Below the pieces are notes generated by a model that was given only the letters and a program-made list of their open reading frames with translations, searched no databases and had not been told where the DNA came from. This document shows, piece by piece, positions 5,655 to 12,235 of a stretch of 12,235 nucleotides of DNA. The DNA is taken from assembly GCA_027356675.1 (NCBI GenBank), contig DAHVXO010000191.1, forward strand, positions 1-12,235, read 5' to 3'. Source of the DNA: Symbiobacteriaceae bacterium (GTDB lineage Bacteria; Bacillota_E; Symbiobacteriia; Symbiobacteriales; Symbiobacteriaceae). The position numbers and the translations under genes were made by a program. Position 1 is the stretch's first letter; each line of letters begins with the position of its first letter.

Positions 5655-7091
5655 ATGGAAAAGGGGATTTTGCTGGAGATGGAGGGCGGCAAGGCCGTTA
5701 TCCTCACTCCGCAGGGCGAATTCAAGCGCATCCCTATCCAGCCGGGGGCCTGGGAGATTGGCGACGAGATCACCACTGCGGTGACTCTGCCCGCCGTTCC
5801 CTGGTTCAGGTGGCGGTGGGCGCCTACCGCCGTCGTCGCTGCCGCTGCAGCTCTGATGCTTCTCTTGATGCCGATCGGCTATCAGGCATGGGCGTTGGCC
5901 CAGCCGTTTGCCATCGTAACGTTGGACATTAACCCCAGTGTGCAGTTGACACTCAACGAGCGGGATGAAGTCCTCAAGGTCGAAGCGCTCAATGAGGACG
6001 GCAAGGCAATCATCAGGGGAGTGAACTGGAAGCGGCATCCTGTGGGTGAGGTCTTGGAGATGCTCACCACCAAGGCGGTGGAGGCGGGCAAGCTCAACCC
6101 AGCCGATGCGGAGAGCGTGGTGGTCGTCGCCGTGGCGCCGGCCACGCAGAAGGACCTGACAAAGTCACAGTCGACGAAGCTGGTGCAGGCGACCCGCCAA
6201 GGTGTGGACAACGCCCTGGTGAAGGAATCCGCGAAGAAGCACGTCGAGTCGAAGACGCAGGTGGCGACGCTGACCGCCACGGCACAAGAGCGGGAAGAGG
6301 CGTCGCAGGAAGGGCTCGATGTGGGCAAGCTTCTACTCAAGAAGGAGTTGGAGGCGAAGAAGCCCGAGCTTAAGCCTGAGCAAGTCACGAAACAATTGCA
6401 TGCGCAGGGACCCGGCCAGGTGCTCAAGGAGCTGAAGGTCAACTTCAAAGAGTTCTTGAAGGACGCGGAGCGTGAGCATAGCCCGAAGCAGGAAGAGACG
6501 AAGGGGTCCGAGAAGCAGGACACTGGCGAACCCGCTCGTCCGGTTGCCGGCAAGGCGGAGCAGAATCCGGCGGGCGGCAAGAACGACAAGGAGACGCCCA
6601 AGAAGGATACGCCGCCCGGTCAGGACACGGCCAAGGACAGCGATGAGAAAGCCAAGTCTCAGGAGAAGGACAAGGCTCGGGACAAAGAGAAGTCGCAGGA
6701 GAAAGATATGGGCGGCGGGAACAAGGTGAAGGCAAAGGGCTCGTCGAGCGAGTCCTGGAAGATTCCGCTCTTTGGGATCACCATCCCGAAGCCCCAGCTT
6801 TTCCGTAGCGATAAGGAAACACAACCGCCGCAGGCAGATCCCCGGACGCAATCGTCCGGGGCCGGGCCGTCGGAAGCCGAAGGCCGTGGCCAGGACGCCG
6901 CGGGTCAGGCCGAGGCGGTCCAGCAGAAGCCTGCCGCGGGCGAGGATCGGCCGGCGGCGAAGCAGGAGAAGGCGGTGGAGAAGGCTGAGGTAAAGTCATC
7001 CGACTCGGGAGAAGTCAAGCCGGGCAAGCCCGAGTCCAAGTCGCGTAAGTCCGAGCCGAAGACCGACAAGGGTGGGTCCAAATCGGACTGA
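5655..7091 (+). CDS. rsgI: Membrane-spanning anti-sigma-I factor RsgI
   Basis: Anti-sigma factor that holds SigI inactive at the membrane until an extracellular signal triggers its stepwise proteolysis; 478 aa. The cytoplasmic RsgI_N domain (1-45: EKGILLEMEGGKAVILTPQGEF) binds SigI. One membrane helix spans about 57-82. The extracellular RsgI-like domain (about 85-165) begins with IVTLDINPSVQL; its Asn93-Pro94 bond is the position where RsgI proteins are known to self-cleave. Residues about 166-270 are charged and helical in character; from about 270 to 478 the sequence is low-complexity and rich in Lys, Glu, Asp, Ser, Pro, Gly and Gln, with no carbohydrate-binding domain. In Bacillus a disordered RsgI tail senses the cell wall, so envelope sensing rather than polysaccharide sensing is inferred here. 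The ATG at 5655 has a perfect GGAGGAGG 8 bases upstream; the frame opens earlier at 5616 inside sigI. Confidence 0.92.
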   Translation: MEKGILLEMEGGKAVILTPQGEFKRIPIQPGAWEIGDEITTAVTLPAVPWFRWRWAPTAVVAAAAALMLLLMPIGYQAWALAQPFAIVTLDINPSVQLTLNERDEVLKVEALNEDGKAIIRGVNWKRHPVGEVLEMLTTKAVEAGKLNPADAESVVVVAVAPATQKDLTKSQSTKLVQATRQGVDNALVKESAKKHVESKTQVATLTATAQEREEASQEGLDVGKLLLKKELEAKKPELKPEQVTKQLHAQGPGQVLKELKVNFKEFLKDAEREHSPKQEETKGSEKQDTGEPARPVAGKAEQNPAGGKNDKETPKKDTPPGQDTAKDSDEKAKSQEKDKARDKEKSQEKDMGGGNKVKAKGSSSESWKIPLFGITIPKPQLFRSDKETQPPQADPRTQSSGAGPSEAEGRGQDAAGQAEAVQQKPAAGEDRPAAKQEKAVEKAEVKSSDSGEVKPGKPESKSRKSEPKTDKGGSKSD

Positions 7092-7107
7092 CCAGATCTC
7101 ATACATA
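7078..7107 (+). promoter_or_regulatory. Candidate sigma-E sporulation promoter for the spoIID-like gene
   Basis: CATACATA (7100-7107) fits the sigma-E -10 consensus CATACAHT at seven of eight positions, and CCAAATC (7078-7084) fits the -35 consensus KMATAWY at five of seven, with a 15-bp spacer. It overlaps the end of rsgI and lies 44 bp before the TTG start at 7151. spoIID is a classic mother-cell sigma-E gene in Bacillus. Confidence 0.4.
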
Positions 7108-7150
7108 ACCCGCAATCCAACGGGAAACCTACAAAGGTGGTAGACCGACG

Positions 7151-8551
7151 TTGCAACTACGGGGCTTGACCATCCTGGTTGCCATATCCATTCTTTCGGC
7201 GGCGCTCACAGCGCCGCCCTCCGCATTTGCCGAAACTACACAGCCGACCACGACCACCCCGGCTCTAACACTCGCGCCTCCCGTGCCGGCCCCCGCCGCT
7301 GAGCGTCCGGTACGCATCAGGCTGGGACGCTCCTCAACCGGTGTCACGGTGGGTGCAACCGGTGGTCTCACCATCGTGGCTGGAGGCGCCGTCGTCAAGC
7401 AACTGCCGGCGGGGCAATCCGCCCAGCTGACTCTCGTCTCAGGGAAGGTCCAGGTGGCGGGCCTCACGACGCCGGTCGCCCCGCCAGTCCGCCTGGTCCC
7501 CACGGCCACCCCGCCGACACCCAGCTACAGCGTCTACAACAGCCGCACATTCCGCGGTGAGATCGAGATCACGATCAGCCCGGTTAACCAGGCGCTGCAG
7601 GTCATCAACGTGGTGAACCTGGAGGATTACCTCCTGGGCGTCGTGCCCTGGGAGATGCCGTCATCTTGGCCGCTAGAGGCCCTGAAAGCGCAAACGGTCG
7701 CTGCCCGGACTTACACCCTGACCCACCTTGGCAAGAACGCGGCCGAAGGGTTCGATATGGTCAACACCACAGACGACCAGGTATACGGCGGCGTACCGGC
7801 GGAGACGCCAAGGACCAGCCAGGCCGTGGCAGGCACCAAGGGCCTGGTCCTGACCTTCGGCGGTAAGCTGGCGGGTACGTACTACTTCTCCTCCTCTGGC
7901 GGGTACACCGAGAATAATGAAGTCGTGTGGGGCGGCATCCCGATTGCCTACCTGCGGGCCGTGCCCGACTTCGACGACCTGCCCGGCAACGAATACTTCT
8001 CCTGGCGGTACTACTTCACCATGTCAGAGTTCGCCCAAAAGCTGCGCAGCGCCAGCTACGACGTGGGCGATGTCGCTGAAATCGCTCCGGCGGGAGTCAG
8101 AAGCATCAGCGGGCGGCCCCCCCAGTGGCAGGTGGCCGGTGGTAACCGTATCGTTACGATCAAGGCGGCAGATTTCCGGGGGGCATTGGGCCTGCCCGGC
8201 CTGGTGCGCACCGTTGTCATCAGGCCGTCCGGATACGTCAGTTCCAACCGCACCCTGGCATCAGCGGACCCAGTGTACGTGATGGGTGCCGACCGTACTC
8301 CCAGGCAGCGCCCCATGCGGGACAACTACCTGGTTGGAAACAGTCGAACACCTGGTCTCCCCACGACCGCCGCTGCGGTGGTCGGCCCGCCGGTCTGGCA
8401 GGAGGGTGGGGTCGAGGTAGCAGGCGGCGGCCGGGGCCATGCGCTCGGCCTCTCCCAGTGGGGTGCCAACGGTCTGGCCGTGTTGGGCAAGACCTACGAT
8501 CAGATCCTGACCTACTTCTATCAAGGCACCAAGGTGGTACCGTCAGCGTGA
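7151..8551 (+). CDS. Secreted SpoIID/LytB-domain protein (peptidoglycan lytic transglycosylase)
   Basis: Exported SpoIID-family protein, 466 aa. SpoIID cleaves denuded glycan strands during spore engulfment; the related LytB-type proteins act in vegetative wall turnover. The N-terminus is a signal peptide (hydrophobic core about 6-20, likely cut after AFA at residue 27). A Thr/Pro/Ala-rich linker and a small beta-rich region (about 55-120) precede the SpoIID domain (about 125-462). The domain shows [20 protein letters not shown] with the presumed catalytic Glu168, [13 protein letters not shown], the SSSGGYTE box, and the C-terminal [17 protein letters not shown]. The TTG start is supported by AAAGGTGG 10 bases upstream. 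Its stop overlaps the queA start. Whether it is the sporulation SpoIID itself or a vegetative paralogue cannot be settled here; the gene next to ruvB/queA in clostridia is often annotated simply as a SpoIID/LytB-domain protein. Confidence 0.88.
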   Translation: MQLRGLTILVAISILSAALTAPPSAFAETTQPTTTTPALTLAPPVPAPAAERPVRIRLGRSSTGVTVGATGGLTIVAGGAVVKQLPAGQSAQLTLVSGKVQVAGLTTPVAPPVRLVPTATPPTPSYSVYNSRTFRGEIEITISPVNQALQVINVVNLEDYLLGVVPWEMPSSWPLEALKAQTVAARTYTLTHLGKNAAEGFDMVNTTDDQVYGGVPAETPRTSQAVAGTKGLVLTFGGKLAGTYYFSSSGGYTENNEVVWGGIPIAYLRAVPDFDDLPGNEYFSWRYYFTMSEFAQKLRSASYDVGDVAEIAPAGVRSISGRPPQWQVAGGNRIVTIKAADFRGALGLPGLVRTVVIRPSGYVSSNRTLASADPVYVMGADRTPRQRPMRDNYLVGNSRTPGLPTTAAAVVGPPVWQEGGVEVAGGGRGHALGLSQWGANGLAVLGKTYDQILTYFYQGTKVVPSA

Positions 8552-9573
8552 AACTTACGGAATTCGACTTTGATCTGCCCGCGGAATTGATTGCCCAACA
8601 GCCGGTGGAGCCGCGTGACTCCTCCCGGCTGTTGGTGCTGGACCGCGCCGGCGGTGCCCTGGAGCACCGCCGTTTTCGCGACCTGGTGGAATACCTGCGG
8701 CCCGGCGATGCCCTGGTGGTCAACGAGACCCGCGTCATGCCCGCACGGCTCATGGGCGAGCGGGAGGACACCGGCGGCGCCATCGAGGTGCTGCTGCTCA
8801 AGCGGCTGGAGCGGGACCGCTGGGAGACGCTGGTCAAGCCCGGCAAGAAGGCCCGTCCCGGCCAGCGCATCCGCTTCGGCGGGGGCGTGCTTATCGGCAC
8901 GGTGATTGGGACCACCGAGGCCGGCGGCCGGGCCATCGAGTTTACGTATGACGGCATCTTCGAGGCGGTGCTGGAACGCCTGGGGCAGATGCCGCTGCCG
9001 CCCTACATCCACGAACGGCTGGACGACGCGGAGCGCTATCAGACCGTCTACGCCCGGGAATGGGGCTCGGCAGCGGCGCCTACGGCGGGGCTGCATTTCA
9101 CTCCCGAACTGTTCGCCCGGCTCGAAAACAGGGGTGTCGGTGTCCACAAGATCCTCCTGCACGTGGGGCTGGGCACCTTCCGGCCGGTCCAGGTGGAGAA
9201 CGTGCTGGAGCATAAGATGCACAGCGAGTTCTACACGCTCACGCCGGCGACGGCCGAGGCGCTGAACCGTACCAAGCGCGCCGGCGGGCGGATCATCGCC
9301 GTGGGCACCACCAGCGTGCGGACCCTGGAAACCCTGGCGACCCCAGAGGGGGAGATCCAGGCGGGGGAAGGCTGGACCGACATCTTCATCTATCCGGGCT
9401 ACCGCTTCAAGGCGGTGGACGCCATGGTGACCAACTTTCACCTGCCCAAGTCGACTCTGCTCATGCTAATCTCCGCCTTCGCGGGGCGCGAGCGCGTCCT
9501 GGCGGCATACGCAGAGGCCGTTGCGGCGCATTATCGCTTCTTTAGCTTCGGCGATGCCATGTTGATTCTGTGA
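8548..9573 (+). CDS. queA: S-adenosylmethionine:tRNA ribosyltransferase-isomerase QueA
   Basis: Transfers and isomerises the ribose of S-adenosylmethionine onto preQ1-modified tRNA to make epoxyqueuosine, the step after Tgt in queuosine synthesis. The 341 aa are the usual length. Family signatures run throughout: [20 protein letters not shown] near the N-terminus, [25 protein letters not shown] followed by [34 protein letters not shown], and [21 protein letters not shown] near the C-terminus. The GTG start at 8548 overlaps the preceding stop as GTGA and follows AAGGTGG by 10 bases; the frame is open 90 bases further upstream but only within the SpoIID-like gene. tgt follows after 60 bp. Confidence 0.95.
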   Translation: MKLTEFDFDLPAELIAQQPVEPRDSSRLLVLDRAGGALEHRRFRDLVEYLRPGDALVVNETRVMPARLMGEREDTGGAIEVLLLKRLERDRWETLVKPGKKARPGQRIRFGGGVLIGTVIGTTEAGGRAIEFTYDGIFEAVLERLGQMPLPPYIHERLDDAERYQTVYAREWGSAAAPTAGLHFTPELFARLENRGVGVHKILLHVGLGTFRPVQVENVLEHKMHSEFYTLTPATAEALNRTKRAGGRIIAVGTTSVRTLETLATPEGEIQAGEGWTDIFIYPGYRFKAVDAMVTNFHLPKSTLLMLISAFAGRERVLAAYAEAVAAHYRFFSFGDAMLIL

Positions 9574-9582
9574 CACTAGTAG

Positions 9583-10752
<1,170 letters not shown>

Positions 10753-10795
10753 TCTTTTGGTGCCCTTGCACCGTCTTAGGATAAGGAGGATCGAC

Positions 10796-11281
10796 ATGGC
10801 CATCGAATTCCGACAGGGCAAGCCGTCCGACCTGAAGGCGCTGCTGCCCCTGGTGGAAGCCTATGCACAGGAGCAGCAGGTACAACTGCCGGTCAATACA
10901 CTTACCGCAAACTATATGGACTATGTCCGCTCTGGCATCGCCCAGGCACTGGATCACCCTGCCGGCTGTGTGATGCTGGCCCTGGAGGCCGGCGGGGCCA
11001 AGCCCGAACTGGCGGGCTACGCCGTGGGCATGGTGCAGGAGCCCCCGCCTATCTTCGAACCGGAGATGTACACTTTTATTTCGGACCTATACGTCCGGCC
11101 GGCGGATCGCAGGCAGGGCATTGCGACCGGGCTGATCGAGCGGGTGCGGGGCTGGGGTTGGGTCAAAGGGATCACCCGGCTGTCGCTGGTACTGCCAGTG
11201 GGTAGTGCCGCCCACGGCATCTATGAGAAGCTAGGTTTCAAGCCGGTCCAAACAATGCTCTACTTCAAGGACGAGACCTAG
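10796..11281 (+). CDS. GNAT-family N-acetyltransferase
   Basis: Predicted acetyl-CoA-dependent N-acetyltransferase of the GNAT fold, 161 aa. The core is visible: a beta strand ending FISDLYVRPADRRQGIA, where R-R-Q-G-I-A (105-110) is the acetyl-CoA pyrophosphate-binding motif A, followed by the helix TGLIERVRGWG and the C-terminal motif AAHGIYEKLGFKP, which is typical of the fold's last strand-helix unit. The start ATG at 10796 is fixed by a strong AAGGAGGA six bases upstream. The substrate (amine, amino acid, antibiotic or protein N-terminus) cannot be inferred. It lies 43 bp after tgt and interrupts the common tgt-yajC adjacency. Confidence 0.85.
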   Translation: MAIEFRQGKPSDLKALLPLVEAYAQEQQVQLPVNTLTANYMDYVRSGIAQALDHPAGCVMLALEAGGAKPELAGYAVGMVQEPPPIFEPEMYTFISDLYVRPADRRQGIATGLIERVRGWGWVKGITRLSLVLPVGSAAHGIYEKLGFKPVQTMLYFKDET

Positions 11282-11333
11282 GGTCCGAAACCCAGGAACG
11301 ATCTACTAAATAGCGCAAGGAGCATGAGCCATA

Positions 11334-11353
11334 AGGCAAATGCACCGTTGCCT
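11334..11353 (+). terminator. Weak terminator-like hairpin before yajC
   Basis: AGGCAA (11334-11339) pairs with TTGCCT (11348-11353) around an 8-base loop and is followed by ATTTTG. The stem is short and the T run is only four bases, so at best it attenuates transcription from the tgt-GNAT side. Confidence 0.3.
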
Positions 11354-11359
11354 ATTTTG

Positions 11360-11368
11360 TGGTATGCT
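11360..11368 (+). promoter_or_regulatory. Candidate extended -10 promoter for yajC
   Basis: TGG-TATGCT has the TG dinucleotide of an extended -10 element and four of six TATAAT matches. It lies 32 bp before the yajC start. No good -35 box is seen at 17 bp, and the extended -10 could compensate for that. Confidence 0.35.
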
Positions 11369-11400
11369 ACCCATGGTTGAATACTCGATGGGAGGGACTT

Positions 11401-11667
11401 GTGTTGCAGAACCTGTCTGGCCTGATCTTGCCGGTGGCACTGCTCGCGCTCATGTACTTCATGATGATCCGTCCGCAGCAGCAGCAGGCAAAGAAGCGGA
11501 CCGAGATGCTCAACTTGCTCAAGGTCGGGTCTGATGTGGTCACCATCGGTGGGTTGCACGGCACCATCACCGCGATCGAAGACACCACCATTCGTCTGAA
11601 GGTTGCCTCCGGCGTCGAACTCACCTTCAACCGCAGCGCCATCGGCTCTGTGCGCAACCCGAGCTAG
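11401..11667 (+). CDS. yajC: Sec translocase accessory subunit YajC
   Basis: Small single-helix membrane protein associated with SecDF and the SecYEG translocon. 88 aa, normal for the family. One membrane helix (about 4-22) ends in the diagnostic MMIRPQQQQAKKRTEMLNLL, where the xIRPQxxxxK box marks YajC; the soluble part VTIGGLHGTITAIEDTTIRLKVASGVELTFNRSAI is also typical. The start is GTG at 11401 with GGAGGG at 11391-11396; a TTG at 11404 is nearly as good. In many bacteria secD and secF follow; here a glutamate dehydrogenase does, so yajC may be monocistronic from the promoter just upstream. Confidence 0.92.
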   Translation: MLQNLSGLILPVALLALMYFMMIRPQQQQAKKRTEMLNLLKVGSDVVTIGGLHGTITAIEDTTIRLKVASGVELTFNRSAIGSVRNPS

Positions 11668-11674
11668 GCCCCAT

Positions 11675-11702
11675 ACCCGGTCGAGCCCGCAAGCGACCGG
11701 GT
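11675..11702 (+). terminator. Hairpin after yajC
   Basis: A perfect 9-bp GC-rich stem, ACCCGGTCG (11675-11683) with CGACCGGGT (11694-11702), encloses a 10-base loop 8 bp after the yajC stop. No T tract follows, so terminator function is plausible but not canonical. Confidence 0.45.
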
Positions 11703-11748
11703 CTGCATAAACTGTTCCAGGATCCAATGCCGCATAGCCGGCAAATCG

Positions 11749-11762
11749 GGGGCACTTGCCCC
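11749..11762 (+). promoter_or_regulatory. Small hairpin in the glutamate dehydrogenase leader
   Basis: GGGGC-ACTT-GCCCC (11749-11762) forms a perfect 5-bp stem ending four bases before the AAGGTG ribosome binding site (11766-11771). It may influence initiation or be incidental. Confidence 0.25.
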
Positions 11763-11777
11763 TACAAGGTGATGTAT

Positions 11778-12235
11778 ATGAGCACCTATGTTCAGGATCC
11801 CCAAAAACAACCGGGGGACCAAGTAGCGCAGAACATTGAGGCCCAAAAGGAGACCCTGAATCCCTTTGAGATCGCACAGGTTCTGATCTACAATGCCACT
11901 CGGGAACTCGGGCTCCCGACGGCCGTCTATGAATACCTCAAGGAGCCCACTCGGGTTCTGACTGTCTCGATTCCGGTCCGGATGGAGAATGGCGAAGTCA
12001 AGACGTTCATCGGCTTTCGTGCCCAGCACTACGACGTGATCGGCCCCTGCAAGGGCGGAGTGCGTTTCCACCAGGACGTCAACCTGGACGAGGTCAAGCC
12101 CCTTTCCATGTGGACGCCCTTCAAGAGCGCAGTCCTGGGCCTGCCCTTCGGTGACGCCAAGGGCGGCGTGATCTGCAACCCGAAGGAAATGAGCAAGCGT
12201 GACCTGGAGACCCTTTCCCGTGGGTATATCCGGGC
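11778..12235 (+). CDS. Glutamate dehydrogenase, N-terminal part (cut by window end)
   Basis: The start of a Glu/Leu/Phe/Val-type dehydrogenase, which interconverts glutamate with 2-oxoglutarate and ammonia; 152 codons are visible of an expected 410-450. The substrate domain is clear: GPCKGGVRFHQDVNLDEVK, MWTPFKSAVLGLPFGDAKGG. Lys92, Lys116 and Lys128 stand at the same mutual spacing (24 and 12) as the substrate-binding and catalytic lysines of clostridial hexameric glutamate dehydrogenase. The first of these boxes has Cys, where Tyr or Ala is more usual (GPxKGG), and the catalytic loop reads GDAKGG rather than GGGKGG or GGAKGG. I chose the ATG at 11778 with AAGGTG six bases upstream; an in-frame ATG at 11772 has no spacing to that site. 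NAD or NADP preference lies beyond the window. Confidence 0.92.
   Translation, partial: MSTYVQDPQKQPGDQVAQNIEAQKETLNPFEIAQVLIYNATRELGLPTAVYEYLKEPTRVLTVSIPVRMENGEVKTFIGFRAQHYDVIGPCKGGVRFHQDVNLDEVKPLSMWTPFKSAVLGLPFGDAKGGVICNPKEMSKRDLETLSRGYIR

Noticed and set aside
6472..6999. Long overlapping frames on both strands within the rsgI tail
   Set aside because: They are Arg/Ser/Pro-rich by-products of the Lys/Glu-rich, GC-biased coding sequence and have no recognisable domains or ribosome binding sites.
8521..9441. Long antisense frame opposite queA
   Set aside because: queA is intact and well conserved on the + strand; the antisense frame is a GC-rich shadow with no family resemblance.
11281..11300. 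Hairpin after the GNAT gene as an intrinsic terminator
   Set aside because: The stem has a mismatch and is followed by a mixed sequence without a T tract.

Overview
The window looks like chromosomal backbone of a high-GC, endospore-forming member of the Bacillota. A sigI/rsgI pair and a SpoIID-type protein point to a spore-forming Gram-positive. The GC-rich codon use with many GTG/TTG starts, and the order ruvC-ruvA-ruvB ... spoIID-like-queA-tgt-yajC, are what I would expect of a Symbiobacterium-like lineage or another deep clostridial lineage. That placement is from memory of gene order and composition, not from a search.

Layout. (1) 21-1052: two tandem JAMM/MPN metalloprotease genes on the + strand. 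(2) 1053-1427: a convergent intergenic region with strong hairpins, one of which is a good intrinsic terminator for the minus strand. (3) 1428-2342: a minus-strand LytR-CpsA-Psr (LCP) cell-wall glycopolymer transferase, with a divergent promoter region at 2343-2536. (4) 2537-4704: the Holliday-junction operon ruvC-ruvA-ruvB, followed by what appears to be the C-terminal remnant of a DUF2905-type small membrane protein overlapping the end of ruvB. (5) 4874-7091: sigI and its membrane anti-sigma factor rsgI, with a candidate autoregulatory sigma-I promoter. (6) 7151-8551: a secreted SpoIID/LytB-domain protein with a candidate sigma-E promoter, overlapping queA by four bases. (7) 8548-10752: queA and tgt, two queuosine tRNA-modification enzymes. 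(8) 10796-11281: a GNAT acetyltransferase; 11401-11667: yajC; 11778 to the window edge: the N-terminal third of a glutamate dehydrogenase.

How the genes fit together. Several loci concern the cell envelope: the LCP transferase attaches polymers to peptidoglycan, SigI/RsgI is a transmembrane stress-signalling pair, SpoIID-type proteins cut denuded glycan strands, and YajC belongs to the Sec translocase. They are interleaved with DNA repair (ruvABC) and tRNA modification (queA/tgt), an arrangement widespread in clostridia. No mobile element, CRISPR array, rRNA or tRNA gene was recognised. The most unusual items are the truncated DUF2905-like frame at the end of ruvB, the roughly 200-residue disordered tail of RsgI with one embedded hydrophobic island, and the tandem JAMM pair.
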